A program made the translations under genes and the position numbers. From an uncultured Planctomycetaceae bacterium (lineage in GTDB: Bacteria > Planctomycetota > Planctomycetia > Planctomycetales > Planctomycetaceae), in assembly GCA_903858815.1 (NCBI GenBank), contig CAIOKE010000154.1, positions 1 to 64,000 on the forward strand: a DNA stretch of 64,000 bases, read 5' to 3'. Below, in pieces: positions 18,443 through 26,740 of the stretch. The notes under the pieces are model-generated. The model ran no database searches. It was not told where the DNA came from and saw nothing but the letters and a program-made list of their open reading frames with translations. The stretch's first letter is position 1. Each line of letters begins with the position of its first letter.

Positions 18443-20071
18443 ATGCAGTCGCCTGACAGTCTACTGAATTTGCTGGACTATCTGGTCATCGCTCTCTATC
18501 TCATTGGCACTGTTGTGCTCGGCCTGAAAATCGGCGCGAAAGTCAGTGGCGGAGCCGACTTTTTTCTGGCGGGGCGGCAGCTGCCATGGTGGGCCATCGG
18601 TATGTCACTCGTTGCAACGGACATCGGTGGTACCGACATTATCGGCGCCGGTGGCGCTGCCTACAGACATGGCCTCGCAGTCGCAAATTTCGAGTGGATC
18701 GGGTGTATTCCTGCCATGATTCTGGCCGCGTTTGTCTTTATCCCGTGGTTCTATCGGGCAGGAGTCAGCACGATCCCGGAATTCATTGAGCTGAGGTATG
18801 GCCTGCCTCCACGTATCATTCTGGCCTGCTGCTGGCTGATTTTCATGGCCTGCAACCTCGGAATCATGCTGCTGGCATCTGCTCGGCTGATGTCGTCAAT
18901 GCTGGGCTGGGATCCGCAGCTGTGCATTCTGGTCACTGCCGGACTTGTCGGTATCTACACCTGTGCCGGCGGACTGGCAGCAGTTGTCTACACGGATGTG
19001 CTGCAGTGCATTGTGATGATTGCCGGCTGCCTGCTGGTACTGGCTGTCGGTATGGCTAAGGTTGGTGGCATCAGCGGTCTGCAGGCTGCTATTGAACAGG
19101 CGGAACAGCGCCGAGCTGCCATGACTCAGCAGACGACAGAAGCATCGTCGACGCCGCCTGCTCCGGTCACCTCAGCCACCTCAGCCGGCTGGCCGGATGC
19201 AGCAGCCTCAAGAATGTCGCTGATACTGCCCGCTGATACACCCACACCCTTCCCGTGGCCAGGCATCCTGTTCGGACTGGCGATGATCCTGAGTCCCGCC
19301 TACTGGATCGGTAATCAGGCCATCGTACAGCGTTCGCTCGGAGCACGCAGTGAGTTTGAAGCACAGGCATCGTACGTCTGGGGAGCTGTGCTGAAAAATA
19401 TCATTCCGCTGATTGTGGCCATTCCCGGGCTGATTGCTTTTGCACTGATTCCGGACCTGCCTGATGGTGATACGGCGATCCCTCGACTTGTCACGGAAGT
19501 TCTTCCGGCCGGAGCTCGCGGCATTTTCATCGCCGCCTTTCTTGCCGCACTCATGTCCAGCGTCGATTCATACGTCAATTCCGCAGCTGCACTGTTGTGC
19601 AAAGACCTGTATCAGAGACTGCTGCGACCAGCGGCAACCGACGAACAATTGCTGCGTATCGGACGGATTGCCACAGCGCTGCTTGTACTCTGGGCCATTC
19701 TGTTTGCTGAAATCCTGATGCGCATCGATCAGGGCTCAGGAATCTATGTCATCTTTCAAACGCTCATGTCCTTCTTCCAGGGGCCGGCTTTCGCCATTTT
19801 GCTGCTTGGTATTCTCTGGAAACGCGCCACGGCACTTGCCGCAACCATCGGACTACTGACCGGTATCTCCACTGCCATCAGTCTGTTTGCTCTTAACCAG
19901 CCAGCCGTCTGCAGTCTGCTGCAGATCCGCCCGCTGTTTCGAATTTCAGACCCGTTTCTGTACTTTTCCATCTGGGCATTCATCGTGACCGTGCTGGTCA
20001 TGGTTGCTGTCAGCCTGCTGTCAAAGCCCGCTCAGACTGCGGCTCTCAGGCAGCACGGCATCGTGCCCTGA
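18443..20071 (+). CDS. sodium:solute symporter (SSS family)
   Basis: This 542-residue inner-membrane protein has about 13 predicted helices and the SSS hallmarks: FFLAGRQLPWWAIGMSLVAT near 40-60, GVSTIPEFIELRYG (107-120), and a tail helix set including MSSVDSYVNSAAALLCKDLY. It should couple Na+ entry to uptake of a sugar, carboxylate or similar solute; the substrate cannot be read from the sequence. A Gln/Thr/Ala/Pro-rich segment at about 220-260 sits between helices. GGAG precedes the ATG at 18443. A 155-bp gap separates it from the radical SAM gene, so co-transcription is possible but less certain. Confidence 0.88.
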   Translation: MQSPDSLLNLLDYLVIALYLIGTVVLGLKIGAKVSGGADFFLAGRQLPWWAIGMSLVATDIGGTDIIGAGGAAYRHGLAVANFEWIGCIPAMILAAFVFIPWFYRAGVSTIPEFIELRYGLPPRIILACCWLIFMACNLGIMLLASARLMSSMLGWDPQLCILVTAGLVGIYTCAGGLAAVVYTDVLQCIVMIAGCLLVLAVGMAKVGGISGLQAAIEQAEQRRAAMTQQTTEASSTPPAPVTSATSAGWPDAAASRMSLILPADTPTPFPWPGILFGLAMILSPAYWIGNQAIVQRSLGARSEFEAQASYVWGAVLKNIIPLIVAIPGLIAFALIPDLPDGDTAIPRLVTEVLPAGARGIFIAAFLAALMSSVDSYVNSAAALLCKDLYQRLLRPAATDEQLLRIGRIATALLVLWAILFAEILMRIDQGSGIYVIFQTLMSFFQGPAFAILLLGILWKRATALAATIGLLTGISTAISLFALNQPAVCSLLQIRPLFRISDPFLYFSIWAFIVTVLVMVAVSLLSKPAQTAALRQHGIVP

Positions 20072-20259
20072 CTCCGCTGGCAGCCTCAGATCCACTCATC
20101 ATGGATCAACAAAAAGCATGACCGCACCTGCAGGTTGCAGTTTGATGGGGTTGGCAAAAACGCACTCGATACTGCTTCCGTGCCAGGAAAAACACAACCG
20201 CTCAGACGCAAACGACAACACCCCAACACGCACCACCGTGAGCAGAACGGCGCCAGCCG

Positions 20260-20590
20260 CCGGTGAGTCACCCCAACGCACCCTCCAACCGCATGAAAAA
20301 CAACACCCGTCAGCTCCCTCCCCTCGGACCACCGAGCACCAACTCGGGGACGATACCGAGGGTCCACTTTGCTGAGTGGTTATCAGCCAATGGAATGGCT
20401 GAGCGACCGGCAAACGTGTGCCGCGCCGTGGCTTTGTGTGGACAACAGGCCGCCGGGCAGGAATGCCCGGGCTACGGGTGTCGGCGAACAACAACAACTG
20501 AACACTGACAAGTGACTTCGGCTCGGCAGGAGCCTCGCCCTCCCAAAGGAAACTTTGCGTACACTGAAAACTGAAAACTGAAAACACACC
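20260..20590. repeat. dispersed repeat element related to the array at 1-390
   Basis: The 567-bp gap between the symporter and the cytochrome holds no gene I can support. It does contain words shared with the left-end array: GGACCACCGAGCACCAACTC near 20327, GGCTCGGCAGGAGCCTCGCC near 20519, and an end resembling ACTTTGCGTACACTGAAAAC. Between them is a hairpin-forming CCGGGCAGGAATGCCCGGGC near 20454-20473, followed by short ACTGAAA-type repeats. The mosaic resembles the dispersed GC-rich elements scattered in planctomycete genomes. Confidence 0.75.
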
Positions 20591-20638
20591 GCGCACAGCA
20601 TTTTATGGAAAGCCCTTATCACTGGGAGAAATCTTCAG

Positions 20639-22429
20639 TCACTGCTTCGCAGCTGCCCGAAGTTTTCGCAGCGTTTCCGGGATGTCCCGACGAAACGGCT
20701 GAATCGCCGCAGCGTGTTCCACTGACCTCAGCCCAATTGACTGTTCCCCCGCCTGAAACTCAGCCAGACCGCGAATCAGCCAGTCCTCAGAGCTTCTGCG
20801 CAGCGTCGTCAGTTGCTGTAACGGAGATACCGCCTCCGCGAATCGACGCCGCTGCAGCAGTGAATCCCCCTGAACAAACAATGAATTCACTCGACCGCCA
20901 GGGCTGAGGTAAGGATCCCGCAGCGCAGCCACTGCCTGCTGTTCAGCAGTCTGCACTTCCCCATCCTCCCACAACAGCCTCGCAAGCGCCGCATGGACCT
21001 CTCCGTCAGCCGTCGTTGTTCGTACAAGACTCGCCAGTTCCCGGACAGCTCGGCGACGAAACTCCGCTGACAACTCGGCCGACGGGGCTCTGGAAGAAAA
21101 TTCTGCACATGCCAGTGCATGACTTCGCTGCAGTTCCACCGACGTCACGGCACTGACATCACCGAAAGGCAGTAAGTCGGCAGTCTGGGCATTGTAAGTT
21201 GCCTTCTGCTGCTCACCATGCAGACCGATTCGATGATGAGTAAACGCGATGTGCGGGATGTCGGTCGCTACCTGCGGCATGTGACAGGCAATACAGTTGT
21301 CCTGTGGTACCGTCGCCCGCCTGTCAGCCGCAGCCTCGCCACAGGCACCCTCTGCATGACACTGCAGACAACGGCTGCGATAGTCCTTCACAACCACAGC
21401 CGCAGTCCCTGTCGCAGCGTCAGTTGTCGCTGGGTGACCGTCGTGGCAGGTCACACATGTAAGGGACTCAGAAGCCTGCCAGCAGCGACTGGCCACCATC
21501 TGATCAGAATGCCCCGTCACTTTCATCCGGCCATCAGCTGCACTGAGAAACCAGTCGATCCGCACATTCGTCAACGGCTCACCAGGAACAAAGTCCGCCG
21601 CCTGCCTGTTGCGAATGGTAACTGTTGCATCACCACGCAGGTGACACTGAGCACAGATGGCGTCCTGCAGATCGCGCGACAGCTTTGCGGGATTAACAAT
21701 TGAATCTTCGGCATCGCTGATCGCTGTTCCTGACCTTCGTCCCACTCGCTGCACCGCAACATGCTCTGCTCCAGGACCGTGACAGCGTTCACAGCCAATC
21801 GAAGTTTCAGCTATCCGCAGCCGGTGAAACGCCCCGTCGACAGACTCAATCCTGCCGCAGTGACAGATCAGACAACCGGTATCGACCGGTCGCTCGAAGC
21901 CCAGATGCTCAGCATGATCATATCCCGGCGACATGCTCCAGGAACCGGTCGACGAATACCATGTCAAAGGTGATTCCGTCAGGAACCCGTCCAGTTCTGC
22001 AAGGTATGTACGACTGTGACGACCGGACCCGACAAGATACTTCAGCTGAACATCAACCGTTGGCGGGGCAGTCTGGGTAACAGTATCAACCAGAGCTTCA
22101 GCGTGCCACAGTTCACCGTTCTTCTGCCGGGACTGATAGCGACGTCCGGAAGCGACGTGCAGATAGTCACCATCTGCAGGTTCCGGTCCCGACATGGCCG
22201 CACTCATAGCCCTGCTGTGCACGGACTGTAGCCACGACCGATGCTGATTATCATGACACTCCAGACAGCTTTCCGTCCCCGCCCACTGTGGTTCGGTAAC
22301 ATCCGTGTGGGTCGCAGTGCTGACAGAACCTGAGTCAGAGACAACGGTACGACTGTCCTTACTGCCCTGCCACAGGAATCCCGTCAGAAGCACAGCCAGC
22401 ACGGCAGCGATCAGCAGTTTGAGTTTCAT
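20639..22429 (-). CDS. seven-haem c-type cytochrome with TPR-like C-terminus
   Basis: Seven CxxCH haem sites are visible (CLECH, CLICH, CERCH, CAQCH, CVTCH, CLQCH, CIACH), the first at about 55-59. An N-terminal hydrophobic segment (3-20) should export or anchor it. The pattern resembles the cytochrome c554/NrfA-like cytochromes of planctomycetes. The last 150 residues lack haem sites and look like TPR helices (ARLLWEDGEVQTAEQQAVAA, then DSLLQRRRFAEAVSPL). I start at the ATG at 22429 (596 residues), which has AGAGGA upstream. It is divergent from the ceramidase-like gene. Probably periplasmic electron transfer; redox partner unknown. Confidence 0.85.
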   Translation of the reverse strand: MKLKLLIAAVLAVLLTGFLWQGSKDSRTVVSDSGSVSTATHTDVTEPQWAGTESCLECHDNQHRSWLQSVHSRAMSAAMSGPEPADGDYLHVASGRRYQSRQKNGELWHAEALVDTVTQTAPPTVDVQLKYLVGSGRHSRTYLAELDGFLTESPLTWYSSTGSWSMSPGYDHAEHLGFERPVDTGCLICHCGRIESVDGAFHRLRIAETSIGCERCHGPGAEHVAVQRVGRRSGTAISDAEDSIVNPAKLSRDLQDAICAQCHLRGDATVTIRNRQAADFVPGEPLTNVRIDWFLSAADGRMKVTGHSDQMVASRCWQASESLTCVTCHDGHPATTDAATGTAAVVVKDYRSRCLQCHAEGACGEAAADRRATVPQDNCIACHMPQVATDIPHIAFTHHRIGLHGEQQKATYNAQTADLLPFGDVSAVTSVELQRSHALACAEFSSRAPSAELSAEFRRRAVRELASLVRTTTADGEVHAALARLLWEDGEVQTAEQQAVAALRDPYLSPGGRVNSLFVQGDSLLQRRRFAEAVSPLQQLTTLRRSSEDWLIRGLAEFQAGEQSIGLRSVEHAAAIQPFRRDIPETLRKLRAAAKQ

Positions 22430-22561
22430 GGGCCACAATTCCTCTGCCGACAGGCTGCCACGAGGGTCGCTGGAAAAGACCGGCTTGCTGGAGCTTTCCA
22501 CCTCGATTGTCATATGATACTGCCGGTCGTGTTTCTTTGCCCGGTAAATCGGAGTTTCAGC

Positions 22562-24664
22562 ATGCCCTTTTTCCTGCGTTCCCTGCCGTTTGTGTTGCTG
22601 CTGCTGATCTCTGCCCGTACGCAGGCCGGCAATCTGCATGTCGGGACTGCACTGATCGATGTGACGCCGACAAAACTGCCCGTCCTCGTCAACGGCGGCA
22701 TGACCAGTCGCAGCCTCGATCGAGTAAAAACTCGCGTCCATGCTCGGGCCCTTGTATTCTCTGATGGTCAGGATCGAGCAGCACTGGTTGTTGTCGACAG
22801 CTGCATGATCGGCAGGGTACTGCTGGATGAAGTGAAAGCTCTGGCTGCTGTCAGAACAGGAATCGCAGCGGATCACATCCTGATTTCAGCAACTCATGCC
22901 CACTCTGCCCCCGCATCCATGGGCTGCCTCGGGACCGACGCAGATCCGGACTACGTCCCGTTCCTCCGTAATTGTCTGGTGGAGGCTATTGAACGGGCCA
23001 CCAGCCGACTGCAGCCCGCGCGGATCGGGTTTGCTCGCACAATGGCTCCGGAATTCACCGCCCTGCGACAGTGGATTCGACGGCCTGACCGCATCGTTGA
23101 AGATCCGTTTGGAAACCAGACCGTGCGGGCCAACATGCACGCAGGGGCAAATCTCGACGATGTGACCGGGGAAGCTGGTCCGGAAGATCCGGAACTTTCC
23201 CTGATCTGCATTCAGACACAGCAGGGCAGGCCACTGGCTGTGCTGGCAAACTTTTCCATGCACTACTTCGGTGACAGTGATATCAGTGCAGATTACTTTG
23301 GCTTGTTTGCGGATGGCCTGAAGCAGCAACTGGCTCCGGATTCGGAATTCATCGGCATCATGTCTCACGGATGCAGTGGAGACATCTGGCGGCGCGATTA
23401 TCGACGTCCGGAGACGTGGGACCCCGCACTGACGATTGACAACTATGCGGCACAACTGGTGGCACTGGCAGTGTCCGCATACCGTTCGGCACAATATGAG
23501 GAGCAGGCGGAAGTTGAGATGGCAGAAGAGCGCCTGCCTATGAAGTATCGCACGCCGAATACTCAGCTGCTGGAATGGTCGCAGAAGATCATGGAACCGG
23601 TTATTGATCGCCTGCCGAAGGATCAGCGTGAAGTGTATGCGCGCGAGCAGCTGCTGCTGCACGCAGCGAAGGAAACACAGGTTGTGGTGCAGGCCCTGCG
23701 AGTCGGTTCCATCGGTATCGCTACGACTCCTACCGAAACCTACGCCGTCACAGGACTCAAAATCAAGGCCGCCAGTCCGCTGCAAAGCACCATGGTGATT
23801 GAGCTGGCAAATGGGGGAGACGGCTACATTCCCCCGCCTGAACAGCACGCATTTGGAGGCTACAACACGTGGGAGGCCCGATCTGCCGGACTGCAGACGG
23901 ATGCCGAACCCAGAATTGCTCAGGCCGCAATTCGCCTGCTGGAAAAAGTCAGCGGTCAGCCGCGACGTTCGTGGCAGCAACCGGAGGGCCCGGCAGGTCA
24001 GACGCTGCAGTCGCTGCGTCCTGTCGCCTGGTGGCGTCTCGATGAATTCAACGGTCCTGTCGCCTCAGATTCCTCCGGAAAACATCGACATGCGGTCCTT
24101 GAACCCGGCATCACCTTCAGTCTTGAAGGACCTGATTCTGCAGTCTGGTGTGGACCGGGAATTCTGAATCGCTGTCCGCAGTTTGTCGGCGGACGCGTGG
24201 CAGCCGATTTCAGCGATCTCGGCTCACAGTATTCGCTGTCACTGTGGTTCTGGAATGGCATGCCGGACGAATCACGACCTGTCGCCGGCTGGCTGTATTC
24301 ACGGGATCATGACAATGGTATCAGCAGCACTGGTGAACATCTCGGAATCGGTGGCTCCGGAGAACACACCGGGCGACTGATGCTTCTGAGTGGTGATCGT
24401 GAACCTGTCGTCGGGCCGGATCGGATTGCACGCTGGACGTGGGCCCATCTGACTCTGGTACGCGATGGCGATACTGTGAGCGTCTGGCTGAACGGGAAAC
24501 GACAACTGCAGGTCAATACTCTCAGACCTGCAGCGGGCCGCGTCTTCCTCGGGGGACGCAGTGACGCAGAGAACAATTGGGAAGGGCGACTGGACGAAGC
24601 AGCGATGTTCGACCGAGCGCTGACAGCTCAGGAGATTTCAGTTCTGTCCGGCAAGCCTCAGTAG
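22562..24664 (+). CDS. neutral/alkaline ceramidase-like hydrolase with LamG-like C-terminal domain
   Basis: The first 450 or so residues resemble the neutral ceramidase N-terminal domain: VGTALIDVTPTKLPV after the signal peptide, the metal-binding motif SATHAHSAP (about 109-117), NFSMHYFGD and SHGCSGDIWRR. These enzymes cleave an N-acyl bond, but many bacterial relatives have no proven substrate. From about 490 on, a concanavalin/LamG-like module follows (VAWWRLDEFNGPVASDSSGK, WTWAHLTLVRDGDTVSVWLN), which usually binds carbohydrate or surfaces. The start at 22562 has GGAG 7 nt before it and a signal peptide of about 22 residues. 700 residues, exported. Confidence 0.8.
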   Translation: MPFFLRSLPFVLLLLISARTQAGNLHVGTALIDVTPTKLPVLVNGGMTSRSLDRVKTRVHARALVFSDGQDRAALVVVDSCMIGRVLLDEVKALAAVRTGIAADHILISATHAHSAPASMGCLGTDADPDYVPFLRNCLVEAIERATSRLQPARIGFARTMAPEFTALRQWIRRPDRIVEDPFGNQTVRANMHAGANLDDVTGEAGPEDPELSLICIQTQQGRPLAVLANFSMHYFGDSDISADYFGLFADGLKQQLAPDSEFIGIMSHGCSGDIWRRDYRRPETWDPALTIDNYAAQLVALAVSAYRSAQYEEQAEVEMAEERLPMKYRTPNTQLLEWSQKIMEPVIDRLPKDQREVYAREQLLLHAAKETQVVVQALRVGSIGIATTPTETYAVTGLKIKAASPLQSTMVIELANGGDGYIPPPEQHAFGGYNTWEARSAGLQTDAEPRIAQAAIRLLEKVSGQPRRSWQQPEGPAGQTLQSLRPVAWWRLDEFNGPVASDSSGKHRHAVLEPGITFSLEGPDSAVWCGPGILNRCPQFVGGRVAADFSDLGSQYSLSLWFWNGMPDESRPVAGWLYSRDHDNGISSTGEHLGIGGSGEHTGRLMLLSGDREPVVGPDRIARWTWAHLTLVRDGDTVSVWLNGKRQLQVNTLRPAAGRVFLGGRSDAENNWEGRLDEAAMFDRALTAQEISVLSGKPQ

Positions 24665-24719
24665 GCACCCGCCCGGGTACAGACTGGCAGCGTTGTTTCC
24701 GGACAAGCTGAAAGCGATG

Positions 24720-25481
24720 TCAGAACATTCGTCTGGTCTGATTGAGTGCAATCACGCCGTTGGCGCAAAGATATCCCATGAAGATCACCTCGAACCGTGC
24801 TGAGGGTTGCAGTGTCCAGAGCAGCACAGCGTCCTCGGTGGGCAGCCACTGAAAGACCCAGAAGGGGATGAAGGCCGAATGACTGTTCTGACATTGTGCC
24901 GCCCACAGTGCCAGCAATCCGGCTGAACCAATCGAGATCTGCAGAGCCAGATCGGCACTGCTGCGACCGCGTGGACCATACTGACGCACACAGGCGGCCA
25001 TCATCTGACCGCCGTCCAGAGGCAGTACGGGGACCAGATTGAGAAGATTGACGGTGATGCTGCCAAACAGCAGCATCTGGAATGCGAAGTTCAGTCCAGG
25101 ATACTGCTGCAGCAGTGCCGCCGGTAGAAACTTCTGCAGTGCAAAGATCACAGCCCCCATCAGCAATCCGGCCCCGGGCCCCGCGGCGGAGACGGCCAGG
25201 GCACGGCGGAAGGGGAAGTGGGACGATGTGGCATAACCACAAAAGACATACAGCACGATTTCTGAGGTATAACCAAACCGACGGATTACGAGTGCATGCC
25301 CCAGCTCGTGCACCAGGACGCTGAGGAAAATGCAGACTACACCAATCAGCGTCAGCTGCAGATCATCACCGGCCCAGACCATGAACGCCGTTGACAGCCA
25401 GAAAAACGGGTGTACCCGCACGGGGACGCCAAATACCTGAAAATTCAGATCAAATTCGCTGTGACCGGCTGATCCGAACAT
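24720..25481 (-). CDS. site-2 protease family (M50) membrane metalloprotease
   Basis: HELGH at 58-62 in a hydrophobic segment and NLVPVLPLDGG (Asp156) are the zinc-binding motifs of intramembrane site-2 proteases. Five or six hydrophobic segments fill the 253 residues. There is no PDZ or CBS domain, so this is the small M50 form rather than RseP. The substrate is unknown. It is convergent with the ceramidase-like gene (55 bp apart) and divergent from the next membrane protein gene. Confidence 0.85.
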   Translation of the reverse strand: MFGSAGHSEFDLNFQVFGVPVRVHPFFWLSTAFMVWAGDDLQLTLIGVVCIFLSVLVHELGHALVIRRFGYTSEIVLYVFCGYATSSHFPFRRALAVSAAGPGAGLLMGAVIFALQKFLPAALLQQYPGLNFAFQMLLFGSITVNLLNLVPVLPLDGGQMMAACVRQYGPRGRSSADLALQISIGSAGLLALWAAQCQNSHSAFIPFWVFQWLPTEDAVLLWTLQPSARFEVIFMGYLCANGVIALNQTRRMF

Positions 25482-25624
25482 TGTGCAGTCCCCGCAACAG
25501 AAGCAGGATTCGGAGGATTCAGTGTGGAGCCCTCGCCGTCCGCAGGATACAGTGTATCACAGTCGAATTCAGCATCGTCAATTGAAAAGCCTGCCATAAA
25601 GCGGTCATTTCAGATGACGAAGAC

Positions 25625-25646
25625 GGCCGCGAAAGTTTCCGCGGCC
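25625..25646. promoter_or_regulatory. GC-rich hairpin just before the start at 25667
   Basis: GGCCGCG-AAAGTTTC-CGCGGCC forms a 7-bp stem, 20 bp upstream of a TTG start codon. It may be a leader hairpin or operator; nothing in the sequence decides between them. Confidence 0.35.
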
Positions 25647-25666
25647 ACGCTCCGGGAGAATCGGCC

Positions 25667-26653
25667 TTGGATCTTTTTCGTATCCTGATGGGTGTACCGA
25701 TCTTCCAGTCCATTCTTCGACCTGTGCTGCGACCGGTCTCAAGACTGGTGCTGGGACTGGTGGCAATCCCCCTGTTCCGTTTCCTGCTGCGACGGATTCT
25801 GCGGATTCAGCAACTGGATCAGGAGCTGGAAAAGGACCTGCAGGAGTGGTTTCGTGGAGCTCTGCTGCTGCTGGCAGCTACCGCCAATATGGAACATATC
25901 CTGTTCGGCTGGCTGGTGGAGATCAACTGGCTGGATCGGGCCGACTGGCTGACGATGGGGCTGCGTCTGCTGATGGTGATCGGCGTGATTCAGACCATGC
26001 CTGATCAGGAACTGTTTGCGGTCCTGCATCCGGGACCTCCCAGACTGCAGAAGAATGTCAGTCTGCTGCAGCAGTTGCGCGAACAACGCTGGCCACTCGT
26101 GAAAGGTTTTCTCTGTCGACACATCAACAAATCTTCGCCGGTTCTGGCGATGATGTGTGCGATCGTGGGTGCTCGGTTGCCGGAGTTACCCGTGGAATCC
26201 GTGGCAGCAGCATGGCAGAAACAGGTGGTCGTCCATCAGTCGACACTGCTGTGGAACTGGATGCAGCATGTCGGCAATCCGGCACCCGTCAGAATTCAGG
26301 CCTGCCTGCTGCTGGAACAGCGACTGCTGCAGTCCATGACCGAACAATATTCCGCAGCGCTGCAGGAAGATCCGGAACTTGGCAGGAAACTCGAATTCTC
26401 CGTGCTGGCCAATCATCTGCGACTTTCCAGTGACTACCAACGAGATCGGGAACGCTGGGCCGTTGGCTGGATCTGTTATCTGATGGCCATTATTCAGTAC
26501 CTGATCATCGGACTGGTGACATCGCGGGACAAGGCACTGGATGTCCTTTCAGAGTTTGACAGAGCAGTCGCCGAACGTCGTCGGGCCCTGATTGCTGAAT
26601 TCCGCATTCGCGAATCAATCGACCCAAAAAACAAACGGCCTCCGACGGGATGA
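25667..26653 (+). CDS. membrane protein of unknown function
   Basis: I do not recognise this family. The 328-residue product has a basic, hydrophobic N-terminus (about 10-45), a hydrophobic pair at about 63-80 and 96-110, a long soluble middle rich in Leu and Gln, and a last hydrophobic segment near 262-285 (WICYLMAIIQYLIIGLV) followed by a charged tail. The start is TTG at 25667 with GGGAGAA upstream. A strong terminator follows directly. It is transcribed alone. Confidence 0.7.
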   Translation: MDLFRILMGVPIFQSILRPVLRPVSRLVLGLVAIPLFRFLLRRILRIQQLDQELEKDLQEWFRGALLLLAATANMEHILFGWLVEINWLDRADWLTMGLRLLMVIGVIQTMPDQELFAVLHPGPPRLQKNVSLLQQLREQRWPLVKGFLCRHINKSSPVLAMMCAIVGARLPELPVESVAAAWQKQVVVHQSTLLWNWMQHVGNPAPVRIQACLLLEQRLLQSMTEQYSAALQEDPELGRKLEFSVLANHLRLSSDYQRDRERWAVGWICYLMAIIQYLIIGLVTSRDKALDVLSEFDRAVAERRRALIAEFRIRESIDPKNKRPPTG

Positions 26654-26664
26654 TCGGAGGCCGT
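26635..26664. terminator. bidirectional intrinsic terminator
   Basis: ACGGCCTCCGA-CGGGATGA-TCGGAGGCCGT is a perfect 11-bp stem overlapping the end of the 25667-26653 gene. It is followed by TGTTTCT on the plus strand. Read on the minus strand it is followed by TTTGTTTTTTGGG, so it can also stop transcripts from the convergent Cys-rich gene ending at 26741. Confidence 0.85.
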
Positions 26665-26740
26665 TGTTTCTGAGTTTTCAGCGATGGGTCAAACAGAACA
26701 GGAAGCAGTTCTTCCCCACCTCAGATCGCAGTCACTGCGA

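Noticed and set aside
24658-25242. 194-codon minus-strand frame overlapping the M50 protease gene
   Set aside because: Shifted-frame shadow of the protease, which has intact HELGH and LPLDGG motifs.
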